Assembly: GCA_020186115.1 (NCBI GenBank)
Contig: WSYJ01000036.1
Coordinates: forward strand, 992,001 to 1,056,000
Direction: 5' to 3'
From: Histomonas meleagridis
Taxonomy: Eukaryota; Parabasalia; Tritrichomonadida; Dientamoebidae
DNA: 64,000 bases
A program made the position numbers and the translations under genes. Positions 1 through 9,832 of this stretch are shown here, in pieces. Numbering within the stretch: the stretch's first letter is position 1; every line of letters starts with the position of its first letter. The notes beneath the pieces are model-generated. The model did not search any database. It was not told the DNA's origin and was given only the letters and a program-made list of their open reading frames with translations.

Positions 1-1
1 T

Positions 2-400
2 TCTCTTCGTAAGACGGAAGATTCGGAACTCTTCTCGTTAATACAACGGCAAGGGAATAACGCCGCGATGTTTTATTGTCGATTCGAACGACAAAGTGTC
101 TTTAAGATGTTTAAGATGGTGCCAATGAAGTACTTTAGTCAAATACCTGGAACTGCTATGAGAAGCATCGACGGAAATGTATATGCTGCCGTTCCGAATG
201 AACAATCGTGCGACATAAGTTTGTACACACTAAGTCAACAAAACAATAACATTTGGGAGAAATGGAAAGAGAGATGGGACTACGAGAAAAATAATAAACC
301 AATATTAGACGTGGCTATTGACGCGGAAGACTCAATGACAGTGTCAACATTGTCATGCGATAGATTAACTGTTTATCAGATTCCTATTAAATTTGTTTGA
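2..400 (+). CDS. C-terminal part of an unidentified protein (5' end outside window)
   Basis: The reading frame is open from the first bases of the window to a TGA at 398-400, so this is the last 132 or so codons of a larger gene. The ATG at 68 is internal and should not be taken as the start. The visible part has short hydrophobic/Gly/Asp alternations (for example 'DGNVYAAVP' and a final 'SCDRLTVYQI') that would suit a beta-propeller end, but I see no diagnostic WD or kelch motif. Function not assigned. Confidence 0.6.
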   Translation, partial: SLRKTEDSELFSLIQRQGNNAAMFYCRFERQSVFKMFKMVPMKYFSQIPGTAMRSIDGNVYAAVPNEQSCDISLYTLSQQNNNIWEKWKERWDYEKNNKPILDVAIDAEDSMTVSTLSCDRLTVYQIPIKFV

Positions 401-887
401 TATTCGCTTTTTTATAATTGTATAATGTTTTATTTTGAATAGTTCATTTTATGATGACTAAATTAAAAAATATTTTTTTTGCTTACTTTCTAATTTTTTA
501 GGTTTATGTAATATAATTTTAAAGAAGAAAAAGAACTATTAGAACATCAAACAACTAAATTTGAATTTCGGAGATTGAAATGTTTATATATTTTTCAATT
601 CATCATTTTTTATCTTCATAAGTACCAACAATTTAATAAATCGAATATTTAAAATAAACATATCGCAAAATGGAATTTCAACTTGCATTTAACAAGAAAT
701 AAAAAATGACTGTTAAAGTGATTGCAGAACTTCCAAACTCTTCAGTTTTTGAATATAAATCCGATGATTTTTCATTCATTCGATTCTATCGTTTGGAACC
801 ACCTTATTTAATTATTGTAACGGATTCTCTATCAAAAAATTCTAAAAACCGTTTGTACAGCCGAAGCAGCAAATTGCCAAGTGCAAA
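401..887. other. intergenic / 5' region of the membrane protein
   Basis: AT-rich spacer. It holds an AACCGTT motif at about 847-853 and a TCATTCATT initiator-like run at about 772-780. A small ATG-initiated frame at 706-954 runs into the next gene in another phase and has no recognisable content, so I do not call it. Confidence 0.4.
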
Positions 888-1769
888 ATGGCTGAATTTC
901 CTGCAAAAATATCTTTATTTATCCCTGCTCTCATCATACTTGTTGCTTTTATAGGATATTCGTTATGGCGATTAAATTCAGCTATAATTGCGCAAAAAAC
1001 AGAAATTTCAGGAAATTGGTCACGCTTTTTATTTCGTATTCTTATTGTCATTTTTATTCTCCTTCAAGTAGGGCCTTATATTGATGCCATTGCAGACTAT
1101 GAAGGCGGCCGAAGAGATAAAAATCTCGATCTTGAAGCAAGTACACAATTATTTTTCTATGTTTCACTAGTCTTTCTTGTAAGGTCAGTGCATGATTTTA
1201 TATCAATGGTTTTACGCAATGATACATTTATCAAAAAGCATTGGCTTGCTACAACAATTCCAATTCCAGTATTTTTCTTCCTGCTACTAACCTTCGCTTC
1301 CATATCATTCTACTATGTGAAAAAACAAGTAATGGATTCAGCTTCAGGTGAAACAGTTGATATGGAAAATCATCCAAAGTTGAAAAAAGCAACTTGTTCT
1401 TTTATGGGCATTGGGTACACAGTGTTATTTGCAATTTTACTTATATACATTTATATTCCAATTTTCAGATTTTTGCATCAACTTTCTGCAACAGTTTTTG
1501 GAAGTTATCGAAATCGCATTATCTTTCTTTATGTATTCTTTTCTATTTCCATTGTATTAACATGCGGAGGATTCATTGCGTATGGCGTCACATTTGATTA
1601 TAATTATTCAATTGATAATTGTTTGAAATCAAACTTGGTTTGGATTCCATTAGGATTCTTAGTATCTCTTGTACAGGACCTCATAGACTGGATGTTGCTT
1701 TGGCTTGTACAAAATGAGGTTTCTAGGTGTAGTAGTGATGATGAAGAAAACGACGGTTATTCAGATTAA
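888..1769 (+). CDS. seven-helix membrane protein, unknown function
   Basis: A 293-residue protein with about seven hydrophobic segments, near residues 7-27, 44-65, 85-105, 116-140, 165-190, 205-235 and 245-270. The tail is acidic and Ser-rich and is presumably cytosolic. The topology is receptor- or transporter-like, but there is no DRY, NPxxY or other family motif I can recognise. The ATG at 888 is preceded by an A-rich context. The stop is TAAA, consistent with a trichomonad poly(A) signal overlapping the stop. It could be a divergent GPCR-like protein or a TMEM-type protein. The membrane assignment is secure; the function is open. Confidence 0.7.
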   Translation: MAEFPAKISLFIPALIILVAFIGYSLWRLNSAIIAQKTEISGNWSRFLFRILIVIFILLQVGPYIDAIADYEGGRRDKNLDLEASTQLFFYVSLVFLVRSVHDFISMVLRNDTFIKKHWLATTIPIPVFFFLLLTFASISFYYVKKQVMDSASGETVDMENHPKLKKATCSFMGIGYTVLFAILLIYIYIPIFRFLHQLSATVFGSYRNRIIFLYVFFSISIVLTCGGFIAYGVTFDYNYSIDNCLKSNLVWIPLGFLVSLVQDLIDWMLLWLVQNEVSRCSSDDEENDGYSD

Positions 1770-1931
1770 ATAAAGTTCAGAAATTTTGAGTATCGTGTAT
1801 GAATAAATCCAACACGTGTTTTATCTCTTTTTTTCCCTTTGTTTGCAGGTGATTTTGATGTTGGTTTCTGTGTGGAATCAACTTTCTGTTTAAGAAATAA
1901 GAAAAATTGATATTTGTTTATGTTTTTTATA

Positions 1932-1943
1932 TCACTTTTCATC
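1932..1943 (+). promoter_or_regulatory. initiator element (Inr)
   Basis: TCACTTTTCATC matches the trichomonad Inr consensus TCAYTWYTCATTA well. The presumed start site (A of TCA, 1934) is 30 nt upstream of the ATG at 1964. Confidence 0.65.
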
Positions 1944-1963
1944 TTCCGAGCGTTTAGAATAAA

Positions 1964-2395
1964 ATGGAATCAAGTAATGATTTGCTAGAAAACATTGGTA
2001 AAAAAGTACTTGATAATTGGGGAAATGATGAAGATGTGGTGCCCGATATTTTTATGGAAAATCAAGTTGTGAATGAAATAAACAAAATTATTAATACTCC
2101 ATATGAGGAATTACCAGTGGATTATAAGGTAAGACTTAAGAAACTTATTGGCGCAATGACGCCAGTTGATTTTGCAGTTATTGGAAAACAAATTTGTTTA
2201 TTCTTATTATCAGATATCACAGATTCAGATACCACTAAAAATGATAAATCGACCAATCAATCATCAACATGTTCATCAGATTTTCCTACTTATGAGCCAT
2301 TAAACTCAACACCACCCACAAGTTTATCATTATCAAATGATATAGATATTTCGTACACTCAATTTCCGCAATGGCTTCCGACATTAACTTTCTAG
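1964..2395 (+). CDS. small hypothetical protein
   Basis: A 143-residue protein with an acidic, helical N-terminal two-thirds containing 'LPVDYKVRLKKLIGAMTPVDF'-like amphipathic text, and a low-complexity Ser/Thr/Pro tail. No family recognised. The ATG is supported by the strong initiator 30 nt upstream. The helical part could be a small protein-interaction domain; that is inference only. Confidence 0.55.
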   Translation: MESSNDLLENIGKKVLDNWGNDEDVVPDIFMENQVVNEINKIINTPYEELPVDYKVRLKKLIGAMTPVDFAVIGKQICLFLLSDITDSDTTKNDKSTNQSSTCSSDFPTYEPLNSTPPTSLSLSNDIDISYTQFPQWLPTLTF

Positions 2396-2655
2396 TAAAT
2401 GTTATTTTGCGTGTGATATTGCCGTTATTCTTTATACAAACGTCAAATATAATTTTTCATATTTCTCTTCATATCCTAACTACTCTTCAAACCACACATC
2501 AAAATAGCTAAAGACAATTTCCATCATTGTCAAATTCATATCAAATCTTTTCCAACAAAAACGTTTTGATCTAATTCATATTAAACAATTTTTGCTCGAA
2601 AACTCACACAAGCCACAAAATGATAAATTTCTTTGGGTGAATTGGTTTATTAACC

Positions 2656-3987
2656 TCAACAGCTGTCGAGTAAAGAGGTTTCTTCAGCGTCGCAAGTAAA
2701 GTTAGTGAAAGTATCTTGCGTGTCCTTATTGATCAAACTTCCATCGGCAAAAGAAAAAGCGGGAGTTTCACTGGTGAATTCATCATCAAACTGCGAAACA
2801 TCTGTGGCGTCTGTGATGGGAGGAATCCACTCGGGCTCATATTTCTTATCATAAACAGCCTTCCAATCGATGGCTGCGAAGAACGGATGAGCTTTGATTT
2901 CTTCGACATCTTTGTCACTGCTTCCAAGTCTGGTGCTAGGATTACGGTCTAATAACTTGCTAACAAAGTCTTTAGCTTCAGCTGACATTGATGATGGAAA
3001 TTCGATGTCATCGTTAAGTATTGCACGATACATCGCATTTATATTTTCATCATAAAATGGTGGTAGACCTGTCAACATTTCAAATATTAAGACACCATAG
3101 CTCCACCAGTCAACAGCTTTGGTGTATGGTTGGCGTTGTAACATTTCGGGCGCCAAATATTCCGGTGTACCACAAAATGTGGTGGCTGTTTGATCCCCAG
3201 AGACTTCTTTGGCTAATCCAAAATCTGTAAGTCGAATATGACCTTTCATATCAATGAGAATATTTTCGGGTTTGAGATCTCGATAAATTAGACCTAAGGA
3301 GTGTAATTGACCAAGGCCTAAGGCTATTTCAGCAGCATATAGACGAACGCGGGACTCTGGAAATGTTGTTTCATCTTTGAGTCGACCAAATAATTCGCCA
3401 CCAGGAACATAATCAAGAACCATATAAAGTTTGGCATCGGTTTGGAAGCAATAATGTGCACCTACAAGGAATGGATGGCGAGTTCGGACTAATATTCCAC
3501 GTTCAGTTATTATCTGATCAATTTGATCACTGTCTTCAAGAACTTTCTTGCTCATTGATTTCATTGCATAAAGTTGTCCGTTTTTCTTGTATTTAACTAA
3601 TTGTACTTTTCCATATGTCCCTCGCCCTAAAACTTTAAGAACCTCGAAGTCATCAAGCGTAGCCTTAAACTGAGCTTTCTTTTCAACTGTTTGTCCTGCT
3701 TTTATAGCTTGGATTGTACTTATCCAATCCTTAACTAATTTTGGAGTATCAGCAACTAAATAATATGTTTTGCCTGATGTTTCAAGTTTAAAAGCAGGTT
3801 GCTTTTTACAATCTGGAGCTTCACATATGTTAGTAATGGAAGGAATGTTGATTTTACCTTTTTCAGCACCACTTGGTTTGTTGGAGTATATAAGGTCTTT
3901 ATCAACAATCTTAAACCAGCGTCGCCCCCATGATGAAGTCTTTCCGGTTTTTTGCTTGGATAACCAGCCTTCTATGACTGAACTCAT
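2656..3987 (-). CDS. PH-domain AGC-family protein kinase (Akt/PKB-like)
   Basis: A 443-residue serine/threonine kinase. An N-terminal PH domain (about residues 2-97, with 'EGWLSKQ' and 'WGRRWFKI') should recruit it to phosphoinositides. The catalytic domain (about 110-365) has the Gly loop LGRGTYGKV, VAIK-type lysine (YAMKSM), YRDLKPEN, DFGLAKE and an activation loop TTFCGTPEYLAPE carrying the PDK1-site Thr. An AGC C-tail follows, with a turn-motif-like 'SETP' and a hydrophobic motif FTNFT near the C-terminus. Length and order match Akt. I place the start at the ATG at 3987, because the longer frame would begin on TTG. AACGGTT occurs about 65 nt upstream. Very confident of the class; Akt versus another PH-AGC kinase is less certain. 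Confidence 0.92.
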   Translation of the reverse strand: MSSVIEGWLSKQKTGKTSSWGRRWFKIVDKDLIYSNKPSGAEKGKINIPSITNICEAPDCKKQPAFKLETSGKTYYLVADTPKLVKDWISTIQAIKAGQTVEKKAQFKATLDDFEVLKVLGRGTYGKVQLVKYKKNGQLYAMKSMSKKVLEDSDQIDQIITERGILVRTRHPFLVGAHYCFQTDAKLYMVLDYVPGGELFGRLKDETTFPESRVRLYAAEIALGLGQLHSLGLIYRDLKPENILIDMKGHIRLTDFGLAKEVSGDQTATTFCGTPEYLAPEMLQRQPYTKAVDWWSYGVLIFEMLTGLPPFYDENINAMYRAILNDDIEFPSSMSAEAKDFVSKLLDRNPSTRLGSSDKDVEEIKAHPFFAAIDWKAVYDKKYEPEWIPPITDATDVSQFDDEFTSETPAFSFADGSLINKDTQDTFTNFTCDAEETSLLDSC

Positions 3988-5258
3988 TAAAATTTTATTA
4001 CAGTTTTTCAATACTTTATCAATTTTTGGTTTAATTGATTATTCAATTAAACGGTTTTATTCACAAAATGAAGGATCATTTTTATCATTGTCCCTTTTCA
4101 TCTCATTCTAATCTGTCTATTAAGCAGTATTTTTTCCCAGCACATATACATTCAAGCATAATTGCAGAATGAATATTCTAAAAATCAAGAAAAATCTTTC
4201 AAATCACAAAAAGAATCTCTTCAAAAAGATTAAATATTTTCATATTTTGTTTTAATGTTAAACTTTACTCCATACTTAAATATAAAAACAAGAAATAAAA
4301 TGCGTAAAGGCTTAAAATTTTTCTAGCGTTTTGTAATGTTTTTTATTAACGGGTGACCACTTATCGTTTTCTATAAAGACCTCTGAAATTAATGGTCGTA
4401 AAATATAAATAATAGAATTTTTTGAGGTGAGAAATTGAACGGGAATTGTGATAAACTGTAGCTTCATAAATCGTTGGTGTGGCACAATTCAAAAACTCAG
4501 GATTCACTCAATCAAAAAATTGACTTTTTTACAAATTGAAATATCTTACATTTGAAAAAGAAAATTGGAATTCCACTCTCTAAAAATAATAGTAAATCGC
4601 TTGGAATTAATTATATTAGAAAATATTTCGAATCCATGGAATACATACAATTTTTTTTCAAAACATTAAGATATTGTAATCATATTTGTATAATTAATAT
4701 AGATTTATCTCTAATATTAAAAATATATTTATTCTTATTTGTATTTAAATTTTAGCAAAAAAGAAAAGAAATTTTATGAAATCATTCTTTATGATTTCAT
4801 TTGAAAATAAGCCACTACAAGAGATTACAACTCTTAAATAAAAAACATATTAACCAATTAATCGAATATCGAATAATGATACGATTGTTTACGATTTTTT
4901 ATTGATAAAACCAAACCTTGTTATTGATTTTTATGGTTTCAAACCTTAACCGCCAACAACAATTAACACAAATTCATGAATCTGATGTGGAAATATCTCA
5001 AGAAAATTCCATTTAATAAGATAGTATTTACAAAAAGAATGAACCATTAATAAAGCACGTACTATGTATTTATGATTTACTAAGGGATCATATGATTGAA
5101 ACAATCAAAAATAAAATTCAATCCACCAGCAGCCAAACATATAGCCGAATATAATTGAAATGGTTCCTCACAATTTTGTGAAACCTCAACTTTATCACAG
5201 TGAGTCCGACCGGACTTTATATATAACCTCTTTTCACATTCAATTCCCTCAGAAAAAT
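3988..5258. other. 1.3-kb intergenic region between divergent genes
   Basis: AT-rich spacer between the kinase (minus) and acyl-CoA synthetase (plus) promoters. Only short frames without recognisable content are present, including a 60-codon minus-strand frame at 5080-5262 that overlaps the acyl-CoA synthetase promoter. No RNA gene or repeat was recognised. Confidence 0.4.
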
Positions 5259-5268
5259 TCATTATTTT
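5259..5268 (+). promoter_or_regulatory. initiator element (Inr)
   Basis: TCATTATTTT fits the trichomonad Inr. The A+1 (5261) lies 18 nt before the ATG at 5279. Confidence 0.55.
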
Positions 5269-5278
5269 TATTTATTTA

Positions 5279-7264
5279 ATGGGAAACGTCCAAAGCATCG
5301 ATATCCCACCAATCTGCATTCCAACAGATGAAGAAACTGGACCAGATGAAAGTCCAGTGTATAGGAACATCCACTGCTATGTTGAAAATGGTGGCCAGCT
5401 CATCAAAACATACAGAAACCAACCCGAATCTGAAACCCCTATTGATATCTTGAGAGTTTCAGCTACAAAGTATGCTGATTGTGATTGCGTTGGTGAAAGA
5501 GAAAGAGATCAAGATGGAAATGTTGGTCCCTACAAATACATATCATACTCTGAATTCTACAAGAGGGTCCTTGCTTTTGGTCGTGGTCTTTTAGAACTTG
5601 GACTCAACCGTGGTGATAGAATTGGCATTTATTCAAATAACTCAATCTACTGGCAAATGGCTTGTTTTGGTGCCCAATCCGTTGGTATTATCTCAGTTCC
5701 AATCTATGATTCTCTTGGTAAAGATGCTGCTCAATTCATCGTCAATCATGCCGAAGTTAAAGTTATTTTTACCTCATTATTCAAGCTTGCAAACACACTC
5801 AAAATTATTCCAGTTACCCCTACTGTTACAAACATTGTTGTTATGAGTGATAAGATTCCACCATCAACAGAATGCTCACTTCCAATTTGCACATGCAAAG
5901 ATATCCTTGAAAAAGGTTATGCCTCATCTGCAAAGAACAACTTTGTTAAACCCGAAGAAGTCGCTGTTATTATGTACACATCTGGTTCAACAGGTGATCC
6001 AAAAGGTTGTGTATTAACTGGCGGTAACATTGTTGCTGGAAGCACTGGTTTAGGCTGTGTTAATCTTAGCCTTAACACCAAAGATACTTTCCTTTCATTT
6101 TTACCATTAGCACATATCTATGGAATGGCTGTTGAATTAATGATGTATACTCATGGTACACGCGTAGCCTTTGCGCAAGGTCCAACAAATGTTTTGTTAG
6201 ATGATATTCAAGCCATGCAACCAACAATTATTGTATCTGTTCCACGTATTCTTAATCGTATTGCTGAAGGAATGAAAGCAAAGATTGACAAGCTTCCATT
6301 CGTCCTTAAGAAAATCCTTTATTTAACCATCCCATGGAAAGCTGGCTTCCTCAAGCGCAACGAGCCACATTCACTTCTTCTTGATTCAATTCTATTCAAA
6401 GATTTCAGAGCGGCGGTTGGGGGTAAAATTAGGCTTATCGTCAACGGGGGTGCCCCGATCATGAAAGATGTCTTTGAATTCCTTCAAGCAACCATCACAC
6501 CGAACATTATTCAAGGCTATGGCTTAACTGAAGTATGTGCAGGTTTAGCTGTACAAGAATTACCTGTTTTTGATCCATTAACAGTAGGTGCATCATCAAT
6601 TGCATGTGAAGTCAAACTTCGTAAATATGGCGATTATTCACCTCAACATGATCCACCAGAAGGAGAATTATTAGTCCGTGGCCCCATTGTCTTCAAAGGT
6701 TATTACAAACAACCCGAACTTACACAAGAAGCATTTGATGGCGAATGGTTTAAGACAGGCGATATCTGCCGCTACACCAAAGAGAGGCAAATCCAAATCA
6801 TTGATCGCGCCAAGCAACTCGTTAAACTTAGTCAAGGCGAATACATATCACTTACGACAATCACTGATTACTATTCCAACGCCGATTGCGTCTCATTCAT
6901 ATATATCTACGCCGACTCTAACCACGACTATCCGCTCGCAGTCGTCTTCCCGAAGAAGGAGAAGATCAAGGAATGGGAGGCGCGCGGAATCACTGACGTG
7001 ACACAAAGCGAAGTCGTGAAGAAAGAAATCGTCGACAGTCTCCTCGCGGTGCACAAGGAGATGGGAATGAGAGGATTCGAAAGAATAACAAACATCATCG
7101 TCGAGACAGACGAGCCAACAGTGGAGAATGGCTTCTTGACGCCTTCGATGAAGCCGCAGCTCGGAAAGCTCAAGAACAAGTACTCAGCCGTGATGGACGA
7201 GCTCTACAGGCAGCTGGAGGAAAAGAAGAAGGCCGAAGCAGAGGCGCAGGCCCAAAATCAATAA
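5279..7264 (+). CDS. long-chain acyl-CoA synthetase (AMP-forming)
   Basis: A 661-residue ANL-superfamily enzyme that activates fatty acids with ATP and CoA. Visible motifs are the phosphate-binding loop MYTSGSTGDPKG (about residue 230), the GYGLTE adenylate motif (about 415) and GEWFKTGD (about 490), followed by the C-terminal lysine-containing subdomain. Length is normal for eukaryotic ACSL. The N-terminus MGNVQS fits an N-myristoylation signal (Gly2, Ser6), suggesting membrane attachment without a transmembrane helix. The last 370 bp are clearly richer in G+C than the rest (32/60 at 6961-7020 against 22/60 at 5701-5760). The C-terminus is charged (EEKKKAEAEAQ). The stop is TAAA. Function is secure; chain-length preference is unknown. 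Confidence 0.95.
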   Translation: MGNVQSIDIPPICIPTDEETGPDESPVYRNIHCYVENGGQLIKTYRNQPESETPIDILRVSATKYADCDCVGERERDQDGNVGPYKYISYSEFYKRVLAFGRGLLELGLNRGDRIGIYSNNSIYWQMACFGAQSVGIISVPIYDSLGKDAAQFIVNHAEVKVIFTSLFKLANTLKIIPVTPTVTNIVVMSDKIPPSTECSLPICTCKDILEKGYASSAKNNFVKPEEVAVIMYTSGSTGDPKGCVLTGGNIVAGSTGLGCVNLSLNTKDTFLSFLPLAHIYGMAVELMMYTHGTRVAFAQGPTNVLLDDIQAMQPTIIVSVPRILNRIAEGMKAKIDKLPFVLKKILYLTIPWKAGFLKRNEPHSLLLDSILFKDFRAAVGGKIRLIVNGGAPIMKDVFEFLQATITPNIIQGYGLTEVCAGLAVQELPVFDPLTVGASSIACEVKLRKYGDYSPQHDPPEGELLVRGPIVFKGYYKQPELTQEAFDGEWFKTGDICRYTKERQIQIIDRAKQLVKLSQGEYISLTTITDYYSNADCVSFIYIYADSNHDYPLAVVFPKKEKIKEWEARGITDVTQSEVVKKEIVDSLLAVHKEMGMRGFERITNIIVETDEPTVENGFLTPSMKPQLGKLKNKYSAVMDELYRQLEEKKKAEAEAQAQNQ

Positions 7265-7717
7265 AAAATGAAACTTTACCAATGGAAATGATGCTTCATG
7301 TGCTGCAGCGACTTAGTTTCATTGCATTTAAGTGTGGTGCAAAATTCGGTATGTAAATTATTAATGAGAATGACGAACCAATAGAAGAGACGTATCTCTT
7401 TATTCATTTTTTATCTATAGATCATTTCGGTTATTTTTAACACATTTTTTGCTGTCTATTAAAATCAAAAAGAGTCAATGTATATATATATATCATTTGT
7501 TGTTTATTCAATGTACATTTTATTTATTATTTGCATCAGTTTATTCTGGTTTCAATTTAATGTTTGGAAATTACATTGATGAATGCGTTATAAAAAGATG
7601 CAATCAAACAACGTAATAATACTTCATGAGAAAGAAGGAGCTGACGCAAAATGAAGTTCTCTATTAGAATAAAAAATTATTTACAAATAAATTTACTACA
7701 GACAATAACCTCATTAA
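7265..7717. other. intergenic, convergent 3' ends
   Basis: Spacer between two genes that face each other. AT-rich, including a short TA dinucleotide run around 7480-7492. I see no gene. Confidence 0.4.
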
Positions 7718-9226
7718 CTATTCCTCTGGTGGAAGAAATGAAACAATTTTATTACGTAAGGCAAGTATCTCAGTGTATATCTGTATCGTGTCCTCCATAT
7801 GCTGCTCAGTTTCCTCGAGTATCCCATTCGATACCATTCGTTGGCAAATGTCAGTGATCAAATTTTCATCGTTTTGACATCTTGAAATGATAAGATCAAA
7901 AAGATTAATATTCACAGAAATCAAGTTATAGTCGTCGCTGGAAAACAATGGAATTGCTATGCCGATCAAGTCGACTCTTTCTATGACATTACAACAAAGT
8001 TCAAAATTTCCCGCATAAATCAAATTATAAAAAAATCCACAAGATGTCACCTTACATGCGTAGCTTCCGTTTTCCATTAGGTGAGCAATGATTTCGATGA
8101 GTCCTTCGGTCTCGATTATCCATGTGAGAAAATCAGAATCTTGAATTTCACATATGTTATTAAGAACATTTAAGCCGTATATTATCAGTTTTTCATTGTC
8201 ATTCGTAAGAAGGTCTCTGATTCTTTGACACAGATCTGTGTATCTCTTCACAAAATTAAGTTCTTGTTGGTGGAAAAATATATTTTGCAAAATCTTAAGC
8301 GACTTGATCTGAACAGGTGGGCTAAGAGTTGTAAATATGATCAAAGAACTGATAAATCCAAGAGATTTGCAAATTTTCCAAAAACAATCGAAATATTCTT
8401 CAGATGCAATGAACACTGATGAAAGTGCTAGATTTAGCATTTCAATATCTGGAATAGTTATTGAAATTCCGATAACATGACCGATAAGTTCCTCCACAGA
8501 AAGAAAACTTGTTTTAATTCTTAGTAAATTACGTGCTATCAACAGCAAGGGTTGTAATAATACTGAATCTTCTGAATCTATTCCTGTTGGTATATAAGGA
8601 AGTTGTTGTAAAGGTGGGGTGCCCCGGCATATCGGAGTTTGAACGTTAAAGTAACTCAAAAGGTCGAGAACGGTTGTGACAAAACCGCTCCTGAAAAGTG
8701 TCTCAATATGAGAGCCATCATTTGAAGACGAAAGATATATCATGATTTCGAGGAGCTGATGAGCTAAAGGAAATGGAATACGTTGCTTTACGGCATCTGT
8801 GACAACAACATGGGCTTTTTGTTCAATAAATATTTTGTAATTTGGTTGGCAAAATTTTATCAATGAAAGCAATAGAAAAATGGAACACTCTAGCGTTTCT
8901 GGTGATGGGGCTTTTAAAGAATATGATATTATAACAATTATTTCATCTGTAATAGGAATATTTTGAATTAGAGATGGATAATCATGAATAATTTGAGCGA
9001 TTTGTTTGATGGCTTGTTCCCTTGAGTCAATATTCTCATCCCTTAAGGCAAGTAATGCATTTTCTAAACATTGGATAACTTCATCAGAAATAAATGTGGA
9101 ATTATCAAAAAAAACTGGGGTTTCATCATCATTGCTATTGTCTTCATCCATCTTTTTTTGGATTTCCTTATATCTTTCTCTAGTTTGTTTAGCTCGTGCT
9201 GATTGGGATTTATAACCGATGCTCAT
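7718..9226 (-). CDS. armadillo-repeat protein, importin-alpha-like
   Basis: About 502 residues. The N-terminus has a basic helix with the spacing of an importin-beta-binding segment (K-x-Q-S-A-R-A-K-Q-T-R-E-R), then an acidic linker, then about eight to nine helical armadillo-type repeats ('GLNVLNNICE', 'CGFFYNLIYAG'). Importin-alpha carries classical NLS cargo into the nucleus with importin-beta. The repeats are divergent and I could not confirm the conserved Trp/Asn ladder, so a generic ARM protein is possible. The frame opens further to an ATG at 9292, but the second ATG at 9226 starts exactly at the IBB-like helix and I prefer it. A GGGGTGCCCC motif lies inside at 8616. Confidence 0.72.
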   Translation of the reverse strand: MSIGYKSQSARAKQTRERYKEIQKKMDEDNSNDDETPVFFDNSTFISDEVIQCLENALLALRDENIDSREQAIKQIAQIIHDYPSLIQNIPITDEIIVIISYSLKAPSPETLECSIFLLLSLIKFCQPNYKIFIEQKAHVVVTDAVKQRIPFPLAHQLLEIMIYLSSSNDGSHIETLFRSGFVTTVLDLLSYFNVQTPICRGTPPLQQLPYIPTGIDSEDSVLLQPLLLIARNLLRIKTSFLSVEELIGHVIGISITIPDIEMLNLALSSVFIASEEYFDCFWKICKSLGFISSLIIFTTLSPPVQIKSLKILQNIFFHQQELNFVKRYTDLCQRIRDLLTNDNEKLIIYGLNVLNNICEIQDSDFLTWIIETEGLIEIIAHLMENGSYACKVTSCGFFYNLIYAGNFELCCNVIERVDLIGIAIPLFSSDDYNLISVNINLFDLIISRCQNDENLITDICQRMVSNGILEETEQHMEDTIQIYTEILALRNKIVSFLPPEE

Positions 9227-9610
9227 CCCAAATAATAAACGTAAACAAACAAAATTGAAATGTTTATTTAAAATTGAAACTTCCTTCTGCATTATTTTTG
9301 GTTCGCAAATAGCATGGCAATTTAAAATAAGTCAAACACTACAGCTAGACTTTATTTAAGATAGAATACATCCATATATGGATTTAAATAGAGATATTCA
9401 AATTTTTTTTCGTACCCAAAAAATCATATTATTAGATAATGAATTATTTTCTCTTAATTAATTAACAATTTTACCTCACAATAACTTCATTTCAATTTTT
9501 ATTATTGATTCATTAAATCTTAATATTTAACGAAAATATTCATGTTTTTATTGCCCACAATTTTAATCGTATTGAAAAAATTGATTTGAATTGATATTAT
9601 AAAGATGATA

Positions 9611-9832
9611 AAAAACCAAAAATAAAAGAATTGGAAGTCATTGAAACAGTTTAACAAGTGATATTATATTTAAACAAAGAAAGCATTTCTCAATCAGCAG
9701 AATCATTTATTACCATATTTGTTTATCTGCACTTTTGTTGGATTGAATGATTTTGATATATGTTTTGATTTGATAAAAGAAATCAAAACATTTCAAGAAA
9801 GTATTCAATTCAATCTGAAGATTTATATAAAT
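9611..9832 (+). pseudogene. remnant of a DUF3447 (trichomonad ankyrin-family) N-terminal domain
   Basis: Plus-strand translation in two frames gives LNKESISQSAES, then LNDFDICFDLIKEIKTFQES. These match, in order, the N-terminal domain encoded at 19727-20221 (LNKENIFQSAQS; KNDFDIYLNFMRDVEKFQET). Stops and an internal deletion of about 20 codons separate the two blocks. This is a decayed third copy of the family, unlinked from any ankyrin modules. Confidence 0.55.

Noticed and set aside
706-954. 82-codon frame before the seven-helix protein
   Set aside because: It overlaps the membrane-protein gene in another phase and has no recognisable content; a remnant or leader frame cannot be excluded.
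5080-5262. 60-codon ATG frame upstream of the acyl-CoA synthetase on the minus strand
   Set aside because: It lies across the acyl-CoA synthetase promoter, has no homology I can recognise, and could arise by chance.
7350-7356. GTATGT-like donor after the acyl-CoA synthetase
   Set aside because: It lies after the stop and no acceptor consensus follows.
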